The notes below the pieces were generated by a model that was given only the letters and a program-made list of their open reading frames with translations, did no database searches and was not told the DNA's origin. Below are positions 1 to 10,650 of a stretch of 64,000 bases of DNA, one piece after another. A program made the position numbers and the translations under genes. This DNA is from Atrichornis clamosus (Eukaryota; Chordata; Aves; Passeriformes; Menuridae), in NCBI GenBank assembly GCA_013400975.1, contig WBMZ01011743.1:1-64000 (forward strand), written 5' to 3'. Each line of letters opens with the position of its first letter. Positions within the stretch are counted from its first letter, which is position 1.

Positions 1-70
1 CCCGCGGAGCCCCGGGGCGGCCGCCAGCGGGCCCGTGCCGTGCCGGGCGGCCGTGGGGCGGCCGGCTCAC

Positions 71-145
71 CTTCTCCTCGACGCAGTTGACGATGATGGA
101 GGGGTACTTGCGGCTGAGCCAGCGGAAGAAGGCCGGGACTCCCAT
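71..145 (-). CDS. XRN2: XRN2 exon 1 (5'-3' exoribonuclease 2, N-terminal 25 codons)
   Basis: The minus strand reads ATG at 145 and encodes 25 residues beginning MGVPAFFRWLSRKYPSI and ending NCVEEK. The exon then meets a consensus donor (AAG|GTGAGC, intron side 65-70). This is the invariant N-terminus of XRN2, the nuclear exonuclease that degrades RNA from the 5' end in transcription termination and RNA quality control. In this family the first residues form part of the catalytic fold and the MGVP start is characteristic. The paralogue XRN1 also starts MGVP but differs afterwards, so XRN2 is favoured. Only exon 1 is present; the rest lies to the left, outside the window. The next gene to the right, KIZ, is on the same strand and upstream, as in mammals. 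Confidence 0.96.
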
Positions 146-345
146 GGCGGGAGCGGGACGGGCCGCGGGGCCGGGACCGGCGGCACCGGCGCTATTTCCG
201 GGGTCGGGGGGCGGCGCGGGGCACGCCGGGAAGGGGCGGTGGCGGGAAGGGCGGGCGGGAGCGCGCGGTCACGTGAGGGGCGCCGCCATCTTCGATGTGG
301 GCTGAGGGCGCCGCAATGGCTGCCTGAGGGGAGCTGAGGGACTGG
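146..345 (-). promoter_or_regulatory. XRN2: XRN2 5' UTR and CpG-island promoter
   Basis: This is a very GC- and CpG-rich tract immediately upstream of the XRN2 start codon. It contains a palindromic E-box TCACGTGA at 269-276 (USF/TFE class). At 282-292 the minus strand reads AAGATGGCGGC, a close YY1 match of the kind found at or just after housekeeping-gene start sites. I see no TATA box, consistent with a broad CpG-island promoter. The start site is inferred to lie near 285-300. The island ends abruptly at about 345. Confidence 0.75.
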
Positions 346-1239
346 CCGCCTCAGAGCCCCCCCCAGACGGGTCTGGTCAGCTCCTGGGGCACGAAAGGGA
401 CACGCTGAGGGGGGAAGCAGGACGAAAGGCAAAGCCTGAGGGCACAAACGGGAAAAGCAGGAGGAAAAGCAAAGGCTTCCCTTGAGACACCCCCACTGCT
501 GCCCTTACGCTCAGCCGAGACACAGTGTGACAATGTCCCTCCAAAAGTAGCCTTGCACAAGGAGTTTAACAGGAAAAGGCCCCTTCCTTAGCACCTTGTT
601 CATAGAAAGCAAACGGGGTGCTGCTGCAGGGTGCTTTAGGCTGCACACCCATGGCAGTGCTGCCCAGAAAGCCAATAATTAACAGAGACACTGATGATTT
701 CTTTCAGCACTGCAGGATCCCGGGTGTACTCCAAAAATCCAGCACAACCACTGGACTTTCACCACCATTATTTATACATAGAAATCCAGAGTTGGTAACT
801 TCCCAAGCACAAGCCCCTATTTTAGGATTGATCATTAATTTCCACACGAGTTACGTAACCTCCGCCAACTTCTCCACGCACTCAGGGGAAGGTGTGAGTT
901 TTACTGTTAAAAAGAACATTATTCTGCTGTGGGATACATGGAATTTTTAGCCATGTACACACAGACAGACATCAACACCTGGGTTTATTACATCCTTAAA
1001 GCTTGATAGTTCCAGGGTGTCCTTGAGGAAGGATGCACTGATTAGGTCTCCGCATGAAAGTAAGCAAAGATCTGCCATCAAAACCCACTGTGATTTAAGA
1101 CAGTCTTTGACATATCCCACATTTGGCAACACCAGGAGTGATTCGGGGCGTGGCTGCTCCTTCCCCTCTGAGGGGACGCTTCCAGGCGCAGCGGGTGGGA
1201 AGTGGCTCTGTGTGATCCGTGCGGCACAGAGCCCCCGTG

Positions 1240-1960
1240 CCCGTGCTCTGCCCGTGGCATAAGCAAATACTATTAATTTATGGCCGTTTGACGGCGCCGA
1301 AATGGAATTAAACCTCCGGGAATTAAAGGGGATTAACATGAGGCAGGTTTGGCGCTCAGCCGTGTCCCGCCAGCTCCGTCAGGAGGGCAGCCACGGGGCC
1401 GAGGACAGGGAACAGCGGCCCGGGAATCATTAACAAAAATGACAAAATCTCAGCAGTGCTTGTTGAGTCAACGCTGCCGATCTGGGGAGCGGAGGGGAGG
1501 CTCGGTACCTGGCTAATTCTTCGCAGAACAAATTAACCCAATATTGTGTCTCTCATTATTCTTATCCTCACTTGGCTGTTGTTAAGCCGTTTTCTGTTGT
1601 CGTTCCTCTCAATAAAATCTGTGACTTGAATAAATTTCCCAGCAACTTTGTAGTGGCACCACACCTGTGGTATCAGCTAAAGATTGTCCTTTATCTGTTC
1701 CTTACAAAACGTTCTCTGATTGAAGCTTCCTATTGTAGTGCTTCTCCTCCCGGAATTTTGTACGGAGTACGGCAGCTTAGCATTAACACTTTGTTTGTAT
1801 TGATGGGCAATCAGTTGTTTTTCTGATAATGCCAAAGAAGACAGAAGGCTGGCGGACGCAAATGAAACGCGATCGTCTTATCTTATAATTACTTGGGTAA
1901 ACAAGTGCTGGAAAAATTAATACTGCAACAGACAACTCCATGAAAAGTTGGTCTGAGCAT
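1240..1960. other. Probable conserved non-coding element
   Basis: This is a long AT-rich stretch without coding potential. It is dense in homeodomain, forkhead and runt-type words: TAATTC and TTAATTT runs, GGTAAACAAG near 1900, and an ACCACACCTGTGGT palindrome near 1659-1672, which holds a runt-type ACCACA half-site on each strand around a CACCTG/CAGGTG E-box core. The composition differs sharply from the flanking GC-rich DNA. Conservation is inferred from texture only. Confidence 0.4.
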
Positions 1961-2204
1961 CAGCAGCCGCACAGGGCCACGAGCCCGGGTTTCACCGTGA
2001 AAACAGCCCGGAGCGGTGCGGCGCATCCGCAGCAGGAGCAGGGAAGAAGGCTTCCCGCTCGGGTGTTTTCCGTAGATGAGTGGCGTGCCGATGGAAATCT
2101 GTTAGGGCTGTGTGGATTCCAGTCCCCCTGTCCGTCACCGTCACCTGCCATGAGCGCCGGGCTGCCGGCGTGACAGCTGTGGCGGAGCGCAGGGAAGTTG
2201 ACTG

Positions 2205-2330
2205 GCAGGATGTTGTGCATCTAATGAGTCCGTGCACAATGAGAGTATAATAACTACTGCTCCGGAGGCAGTCGGCTATCGCTCCCACACCGAGAGGCAG
2301 GGATCGCCTCGGTGAGCTCCGCAGCCATCC
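2205..2330. other. Small AT-rich candidate regulatory element
   Basis: A short stretch contains CTAATGAG, GAGTATAATAACT and TCCGGAG words between GC-rich flanks, with no coding potential. It may belong with the larger element at 1240-1960. This is a weak call. Confidence 0.25.
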
Positions 2331-3891
2331 GTCACCTGTCACGGGCCGCGTGGCTGCGGCGCAGCCGGACCGCGGCGGCGGAGAGCCCCACGGGCTGGTG
2401 TCCGGCCGGGAGACCGGGAGTGGGCTGACATCAGCAGCCCGCAATCGCTCGGAACAGCTCAGGGCTGCAGACACACCTGAGGCCATCAATCAGTGTTCCT
2501 TGGCAGTGCAGGCTGCCGGACTTTTCCAGCAGGGCCTTGGGCTGGCATTCCCTGAGCCATCCCGTAGCTCCAGCCTGTCTGTGGTGGGATATGTTTAGCA
2601 GACAGGTAGGACCATCAGGACTAAGTCCCCATGGCTTAGGGATGAACAGAATGATGACCCAGGCACCCACCCAGACACTGGTTGGCCGAAGAACTGGGAG
2701 CAGCGCCACCTTCTCCAGCAGCCTGGCACTGCCCACAGCTTCACCCGGCATGTGGGAATGGCTGGTTTGGGAAGCAGGAGAACTCCTGTGGTCCCCTTGG
2801 GCTGCTCCTCCGCTCCATGCAACTCCTGTCCCTTGAGCAACGTGCCCGTCCCACAGCTTAGGGGTTTCTCTGGGGGCAGCAGTCCCACAGGACACGGGGA
2901 GTGGGTGTGATCCCCCAGAGAGAGGGGGGATCACAGGATAATCCCAAATAGCCACTGGCCAACTGGGCACGGAAACCCCGGCACAGTGCAGGAGGACATT
3001 AAAGCCCTCAGTGAAGTCCAGCTTTAGTCCTTTAGTCGAGCCAGGACGTCAGCTCTGGTCATAGACCCATCCATCCTTGTGCTGCTGATTTCCCAGTTCC
3101 CAGAACATTCCAGGCTGCACCCTCACCAATGTCAGACTGAAACACAGAGCAGCCAGCTGCACCAAGGGTTTCTGCTCATTTCCCAGCCTTCTGCAAGTCT
3201 TTATTCCACACTGTCGAGCTCTCAGCCTACACGTTCCTCTTCTAATTAAACTGAATGTTGCTCCCATTTTTGACAGGTTTTTGAGGGCCAGGGTGCAGAG
3301 ATGGGTGCCTGTGTGGGGCTGCAGCACAGCATTGTTTAATTGGGGTGCTGCTTTCTGCTTTTGAACTTGTCATCATCGTGAATAGCTTTTTCTAACATGT
3401 CCCCTGCTTTCTCCCTTCGAAAGAAAAATCTCATGTTTAATGAACTTAATTTTAGATAAAAGGAATGAAAAGAAGAAAATTAAAAATGCATGAAGCTCCT
3501 AGAGTCATCCAATTGCTGTGATGTCCACACAGCAACACCAGCACAGATTGCACAAAGCAGGGAAAAGCGGGAAAGCACAGGGGCTCACCGCATGTAAATG
3601 CTGCTCTGTTCCAAAATGTGCTGAATTACAAATGGACATTTTATGCATTTCTTCTTCTTGATCTGTTGCAGAAGAAGATAAGGATCAAACATGCCAGCCC
3701 ACCCCAGCAGCGCCTGCCTGCATACCCACAATGCTTGTCTGCTCTTCCCAAACCCCCTCTAGCTCTGGAGTCCAAATGCTGGAATGCAGACGAGCCTCAG
3801 GAGGGGACTCACGGGGCAGGGTTGCTGTCAGAGCAGGAAAGCAGCCTGCAGGTCAGACAGAGCACACGGACAGTGTACAGGGCCCATGACC

Positions 3892-3897
3892 TTTATT
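3892..3897 (-). terminator. KIZ: KIZ polyadenylation signal AATAAA
   Basis: The minus strand reads CCAAATAAAGG about 115 nt beyond the KIZ stop codon. This is the canonical hexamer and implies cleavage near 3870-3880, giving a short 3' UTR of about 135 nt. No competing signal lies between it and the stop. Confidence 0.7.
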
Positions 3898-4010
3898 TGG
3901 TGTTTAAATGTGCTTAGCCCGTAAAGCACCGAGCAGCTCTTCAGCCCGTGGCGCACTCCCTGTGTACAGGACAACGTCTTTGTTTCTTCCCAGCAGGCAG
4001 CAGGAGGATC

Positions 4011-4111
4011 TTAATCGTAGAAATCATCGAAGTCTGACTCCACGCTGTGGGTCTGCGGGCGCAGAGCAGCCTCGAGCTCGGAGCTGCTGTCGTCAGACTC
4101 GCCCCAGAACG
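4011..4111 (-). CDS. KIZ: KIZ last coding exon (C-terminus)
   Basis: The acceptor (CTTCGCCGCAG|CG) opens a 101-nt coding exon that ends in TAA at 4011-4013. It encodes FWGESDDSSSELEAALRP, then QTHSVESDFDDFYD. The mammalian KIZ tail has the same plan: a W-D/G-ESDDS acidic box, EIEAALRP, and a terminal DDFYD. The motif is the strongest single proof of gene identity. Two bases at its start complete the Ala codon split with the exon at 17019-17178. Confidence 0.95.
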
Positions 4112-4784
4112 CTGCGGCGAAGAGACAGAAACCAGAGGTGGAGAACCTTTCCCGTGGTGCTGCCCCTTGTCACAGCCATGATCCTGGGACAGCTCGGAGG
4201 CTGATGCAGCGGTGGGAGCTTGGACCCCCAGCCCCAGGGGCGCGTGCCCGGCGCGGTGTCCGGCAGCGGCGGCTGTGCCCGGACAGCCGCCTCATTCAGC
4301 GCTCCCACTCCATTGTGCCTCAAGGTAGCCGGGCAGAACATTTCCACTCCAAGCAATTTACTTGACCAGCTGCTGCCTGAATCGCAGCTTTGTCTATTCT
4401 CTTCCCCTCTCTCCCACTACTTGACCCTGCGGTGAAGTCACCAGCGGGCCACGACATCACGGAGTTGGCACCAAAATGGCAATGACGTCACAAGTGAAAA
4501 ATCACCACTTTGGGATCGGATCAGGTCCAGGCAGGCCTGATCTCAACAGAGCGCGTGGATTTAAGCAACAGCTCTGGGAATTAGCGAACCCGTTCCCTGA
4601 CAGTGGCAGACTCCCACTGCAATTCAGAGTGCCCCAGAGGTTTCTCGAGATGTGAATTCATTTGACCCACGGATAAAACAGAGCAGGAAGCATGGCACAT
4701 GAAGCCAAGGCTGCAGTGGCTGACAGAGCTGTGCTCTCTGTTCCCACCCATTCCAGAGGCTGCTGGCTGTCCAAAGGCAGGGCT

Positions 4785-4812
4785 GGGACAGGGACAGGGA
4801 CAGGGACAGGGA
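4785..4812. repeat. GGGACA hexanucleotide microsatellite
   Basis: Four perfect GGGACA units plus a partial GGGA lie in the KIZ last intron. G-runs spaced by three bases could form a quadruplex on the plus strand. Confidence 0.9.
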
Positions 4813-7800
4813 GGAGGCGGGCTGTCACGCTCACACAGACACCGCAGCTCGTGTTGGCGGCACTGCTGCACGCCTTCGGTGCCTCTGACGGCGGCAGCTC
4901 CACAAACACCTTATCTACAAATGCAGCAGCTGCACCTTTCATCCTCCATCCCCGGCCCCCTGGGCCGCAGGGCTGCGCTCCGCCAGCAACATCAGAGCAA
5001 GCCCCGCGCTCGCTCCACGCCGAACGGCTCCGGGAAAGGAACTGGGATGCGGGAGCCTTTCAAGTGGCACCAAAGCAGCCGTCCTTGATGGCATCCTTAC
5101 CTCAGTTCCATGGACACCTCTAACACTGAGCCGTTCCACACTGCCAAGCACCCGGAGCGGGGCTCCTGGCAAAGAGCCTCTGGCTCCCAGGGCTGCCTTG
5201 CGGTGGGTAACAGGAAAACTGGGATGGGGAGCAAAACCACACAGGGCCCAGACACCAATCCAGAACAAAACCAGCCTGGCCACAGACAAAACCATCCAGC
5301 TGCACCCACGTCCTGCTGCAGCCCCCGTGTCCCAGGGAAGACCAAGGAAACCTCAGGTTTCTCCTTCTCCAGGTTCCCTCCACCTGCTGTTCAGTGGCGT
5401 TTGATTAAACCCTGCAAAGATCCCGACTTGTTCCACACCACCCACCCCACAGACACCTCCCCTCTGCCCTGGACTCTGTCCTCCTCAGCTCCCCACTGCC
5501 TCACACGTTGACATAGGGAAATTCCATGCTTTCCCTTCGCCACACTTCATACAGACCACAATGTTGTTCTGAGAGGGTTTCTACAGTACAGATTAAACTA
5601 GAAAGACACTAATTTTCAACGGTGCAACATTTGTGTCTTACCTTTGGATTTTATGGCAGTTACCGTTTCCTTCCGCGATTCAGTCCTGCAAAAGATTTCA
5701 AATAATCAGCACAACGTCTCCAGTTAAAAGAACAAAAGGGAATTTTAAAAAATTACTGTCAGATGGTTCTAAAACAAGAAACAAATCAATAATTTCGGTA
5801 ACTACTTTTGGTTTTTTTTCAAGTAACTGTTTAATCAAGGGTTTCTTCACCTGAAAGGTGGAGAAATTCTGTGCAGCAGGGACACTGGTCCAGCTGTTCC
5901 TGGAGCCATTCCCTGGTAACGGCACTGGTTTACACCAACACTGAATTAAGGTACAAAGGAGCCTTTGCAGCCTTTCAGAGCACGCAAAGTACGTAAAGAC
6001 AAAATCCCCACAAAAATAAATCACCCTCAGTGACGCTCCCTGCACTTCCTCCCTGCGCGCTCCTCTGGACCCCGGCGCTGTCCCCCGGCCCCATGGAAAT
6101 GTGCAATCTCCGCTGCCTTTGATCTACCTTGATGTGTGTGCAGCCCGAGCCTGCTCTGCTAAATGGCTGCTCTTGTGTCTGGAGCATCACAGGCCCTTTT
6201 GAATCTCTCAAACAAGCTGGAATCATTTTGATCTTTTGTGTGCGGCGCATGCATTGTGTTGGGGCTGGGGAATAATCACACGGGGGCAACAACAGGGGAG
6301 AATTAACTGTTACAGAACAGTCCTGCAAGACGCTCTGAAAATAAAGCTTCAGCTGATTTTAATAAGGAAGATCAAATAGGAGATATCTGGGATATCACTG
6401 GGCCAAACAGTGAAGTGTAAGCCAGTGTCAAGGTGCAGTTTGAAGCTGTGGCCACGGTCACAACAGGACTCTCTAAAACGTCCTGTGATTTGCTGCATTT
6501 CATTTAAAAACGTGGCGGCCCATACAGAAGTGCTGAAAGTGGGGAGTCACAAACAGTCCACTGCTGCGGAGGCATTTGTGAAGGAGACAAAAAAAAGCAG
6601 GGATGATTCCTTGCTTGTGTTACTCTCCAGTATTCAGTCAGAATCTGGGGTTGCAGCTGGAAAGCCACATGTAAAGCAGGGGGAAGTTTCATCCATTGCA
6701 GCTACCAGTGGTGCAGCCTCTTTTCCTTTTAGCCCAGAGAAAGCTCACACTGTTTAAATCCCGTTCTCCCTTCTCAGGCTGCCAATGCCATTAGCACACT
6801 GGCTCCCTCTTTACAGACAGAAATTCCCAGAATATTAAACACAGCCCAGGTTCCACCAAGATGCCAAACCAAGGCGTAAGTGCCAGTACCAAGTGACAGC
6901 ACGAGAACTAACAGTGATGTAACTAATGATTAACTTATTTGGTAAAAAAAAATAAAAAATGGTGGGTTTCAAACATTTCTCCAACCTGCCTTTAGTGCGC
7001 CATCCCACTGCCTGTCCCTTTTATTCCAAGCAAAACCCCAAACTGCCTTAGGCTCTGACTTCTCCTTCAAAGACGTTCACCTGACAGGATACCCAGCGAG
7101 TATTTGAGGGCAGAGCCTCTGGGCTGATCCTGCAATATGCTCAACACCCCGAGCTCCTGCTCCCTTTGGCGAGATCTCCCACCCCTCAGCATTTCCCAGG
7201 AGGTGTTCCACGCACCCCAGGCTCAGCCCATCAAAATGTGCCCAAGGGGCTGTGCCGTTTTCCCGTGGACGTGGAGCAGGAAACACTTGCTGCTGAGCTA
7301 CAGCTGGCGAGGAGCTTCCCGTGGCAGCTGGAACAGGAGCCAGTGCAGCTCCAGGGAGCTGAGGAGGCGATGAGGCGGCAGCAGCCACCGCTTCCCCTCC
7401 GGCCGTGCCGGGAAGGGAGCGTGGGGGTTCTGTTGTTCAGCCGTGCCAGGAGGTCCCCAGCAGGGACTTCTTGTCGCCCTGCTCTCCGTGGCTCAGTCCC
7501 AGAACAAAGAGCAGCGGGTCAGTGCCTGGGCCCAGAGCTGACACCGAGCCGAGGACCACCAGGGAGGGCTGCCCAGTCTCCAGGGCTTGGTCCGCCGGGG
7601 CTGGCTGAAGGCCCGTGTCTCACGGAGAACCACCACGGCCACCCCGGCTTCCCATGAAGAGAAAGGTCAAAGCTGGCAGGAGAGGGGGGAGACAGAGGTT
7701 TGTGTTCTACCAAACACCATCCATTCCCTGGGGTCCATCTTCCCAGGGCTAATCCACCACGTGTGGAATGGCGTTCACTCCCCAGAGCCCAGATCTGTGG

Positions 7801-7853
7801 TGGTGTGTGCAGGAGCCGGGCAGTGGCGTGACACAGCCTTGCCCAGAGCGGGA

Positions 7854-8040
7854 GATGGGGAACAGGGCGTCACCAAAGGCTGGGCTGGAAAGCTGTCGGC
7901 ACAGGGAAATGCCAGGGAGGTACGGAAAATGCAGCGAGGACATCAGAAAGGCCAGATGGGGAACAGCAGCTCCCCCAAAGCAAGCCTGGAAAATGCTGCG
8001 GACAGCATGGTGGCAGGGAATAAATGCTGGGATCAGGTCT
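7854..8040. repeat. Imperfect tandem duplication, unit about 100 bp
   Basis: The block starting GATGGGGAACAGGGCGTC near 7854 recurs in diverged form near 7956 as GATGGGGAACAGCAGCTC. Both copies continue with CCAAAG..., a GCTGGAAA or CCTGGAAAAT segment, GCTG(T)CGG and an ACAGxxA segment. The two copies differ by many substitutions and small indels, so the duplication is old. No coding role is apparent. Confidence 0.5.
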
Positions 8041-10079
8041 GAAGCGTTGGGCAGAGCTGGCGAGGTGCACAAGAGCTGCACTGAGCACTCCCAGCCCCAG
8101 GCGCGGAGCGGCGGCCGGAGCACAAAGAGCACAGGGACCTCCGCCGAGAGTCGCGGGGTGTAAATGGAGCAGGGCCTGTCCCTGCCTCCACTAATCCCCG
8201 GCGTGACCCTCCCCTATCCAGTTACACACCCGCTTCTTCCCTAAAATAATTCCAAACTGAACCCAGGCTCTAACAAAGAAAACACCCAAACCAGTTTCAC
8301 TTCAAAGGGCCTTTTAATCTCTCCATTTCTCTGATGAAACTGGCTTTTTGTATTGAAGATGCTGCAACACTAAGAAATGAAGAAGCTCCAAGAAAATATC
8401 TTTGCCTCTATAAAGAAAATTAAGAGGAAAATGCGAGGACATCAGGAGGGCTCACTGGAAAACAGCAGAAAATGTTTACTTTGGCCTGAGTGTCTTTTTG
8501 CTAAAGCACCTGTTGAACTTCTATGTTTTAGTGTCAAGTGAAGAGGATACCTAAAAAATTTAGGAAACCCTAAATGCCAGGGGATTTCCCCACCCTGGAA
8601 AGCCAAGTATATACAGTACATATACCACACACTGCTGCCCAGGCAGTACAAACTCAAAAGTCCATTCATCGCGCCAGAGTTGGAGTAATAATACTGAATT
8701 TCAGTAACTACACTGCAAGGAGGATGGCCCTTGTTTTAGGATACAAAGATTTCTATCGAGCTGTGTCTAAGACCGGTCTCTGTTTAGATTCACCACACTG
8801 AAGAAAAAACCCCCACTGACACAAAGAGGCATCACAGCGCTGCGAGGAAGCCGTGCAGGAGAGCAGGGGCACTGCCAAAAAATCCACTGTTCCCTCTGTG
8901 CTCGGCCGGCAGATGCTGGTGCCTCTCCCCACAAACCTGGCAGGGCATCACCACCGCAGCATCGCTGTTTCTGCAACAGCTGGGTGTCCAGGGAAGGGAA
9001 ACAGAGCTCACAGGAACAGCTGGAACTGCAGAAACTTGTCCTGGAATGTTTAGTCGGCTTCTGACAGAAGCCATTTGACAACTGAGAGTACATCAGGGGG
9101 ATAAAACAGGTGGATCCCGGCTGGTTTTTGGGTGCACTTCCCAAGAATCCAGATCCACGTGATGCCACTTTCCCTGGATTTCCAGGAGAAATGCATTTGT
9201 GCGTCTCCTGAGCACTCCCAGCCCCAAAGCTCTGGGATCTCTCCCCAGAGAGCAGCGGTTTTCCACGTCTGGACTGGTTTGGGAAGGGGGAGCAGGGGAT
9301 GCGCAGAGCCCGAGTGCCCCCCGATGGCCAAAGCCAGGGGGCTGTGTGAAACACTGGCCCGGCAATGATTAAGAGATGAATCTGACTGCCAACTTCTATT
9401 TGCATGTCACTACAGCTGTGCTGGGTAACGCAGCTCTCGGCTCCAAACCAGCCTGCAGAGACCCCCCGAGTCCTTCCAGCAGACTCATGAAAGTTTAAAA
9501 TACTTTACACCGTGTCGGTGTCCTGACAAATCCACATTTTGGTTCTCAGCTGATAACGCACCTTTACTCTCCAGATTATTTCGAAACGAGACAGCGCAAA
9601 CAAGTCAAAGGAAACTAAAATTGGGAATTCCCAGAAAGCGAGTGACCTCCACTGGCCGCATCCATCGCTACAGCCCCCCGGAATGCCACACACATCGCTG
9701 CCCGCCCGCCTGCGCTGGCCGCCAGCCTCGGCCCTGACTCCTGATGCCGTCTCCCCCAAGGACCGCACGGTTTAGTGCCCTCTCTCCTGCCGCAGCACAC
9801 CGACTCTGCCAGGCACAGGTGCATCTCCGCACGTGGAAATATTCCCCTGGCAAAGTGAGGGAGCCGGGGAAAGCGGTTTTCTCGCTGGAGGCAGAGCGGG
9901 CGGCATTTGTGGGAGAAGAGGAAGCTCTGGCATGCACCGCCGAACAAAAGGGAACAAGTGGTCTTTACTCGGAGAGCAGCTTCCTATTAAGACTCACTCC
10001 GTCGTACATTATGCCTTTCATCCCCACTCAACCACAAAATGATTTTGCTGTAGGAAATACAATGGCAGAAAAAGATTTA

Positions 10080-10650
10080 CATTGAAAGAATCTTTAATAA
10101 TAAACTGTTGCAGATCTGCCTACTTCCCCATGATTTATAATACAATAAACATCGGATTCTATTAAGTCTCATGCACTGAAGACACGCACTGAAAACCCGA
10201 GTATGAAAGCCCTCAATTCTTCCCTTCTCCAGGCCCATAATAGTGAAACGAGCATGGATAAATGTGCTAAGAGTATCTCTTTGCATCTTTTATAGCTTGT
10301 GTGTATCAATCTGTAAAGCTTATTAAGAAAGTCATTGCTATGCAAAGCAGCACCCAATCTCTTTCTCTTGCTTTTCAACAGCGCGCAGTGTTTAGCCAAT
10401 AGGGCCGGGCCCCGGCCCCTCATTCCGCATTCATAACATGCAACATTTGCACAATGTGTATCTCAAAGGCTGCTGAATAGAAAGCCTTAATACTCATGTA
10501 AACAACTGCAAACCAATTACTTAATGAATCAGGCCCACACATAATGAGGTGCCAGACAAAGAGCTATAAATGCATTTTTGCGCCCGAGCCTCCGCTTTAA
10601 AGTAAAATCCCTCAGCTGTAGTTTGGGCTTAACTGGCACATGATAATTAT
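10080..10650. other. Probable conserved non-coding element in KIZ intron
   Basis: An AT-rich, repeat-free block of about 570 bp has no open frame of note. It contains an inverted CCAAT box (ATTGG on the minus strand near 10397), homeodomain words (CAATTACTTAATGA near 10514), GTAAACAAC, and an AGCTATAAATG TATA-like word at about 10561-10572. The abrupt boundaries and lack of low-complexity content resemble deeply conserved enhancers. If conserved, it would more likely serve a neighbouring developmental gene than KIZ. Confidence 0.45.

Larger units (their letters stand above)
346..3870. other. Intergenic spacer between XRN2 promoter and KIZ 3' end
   Basis: About 3.5 kb separates the XRN2 promoter from the KIZ polyadenylation site. 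No open frame here has splice sites or recognisable protein similarity. The central part (about 1240-2330) is AT-rich and motif-dense and is listed separately as probable conserved non-coding DNA. The remainder looks like ordinary unique sequence. Confidence 0.6.
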
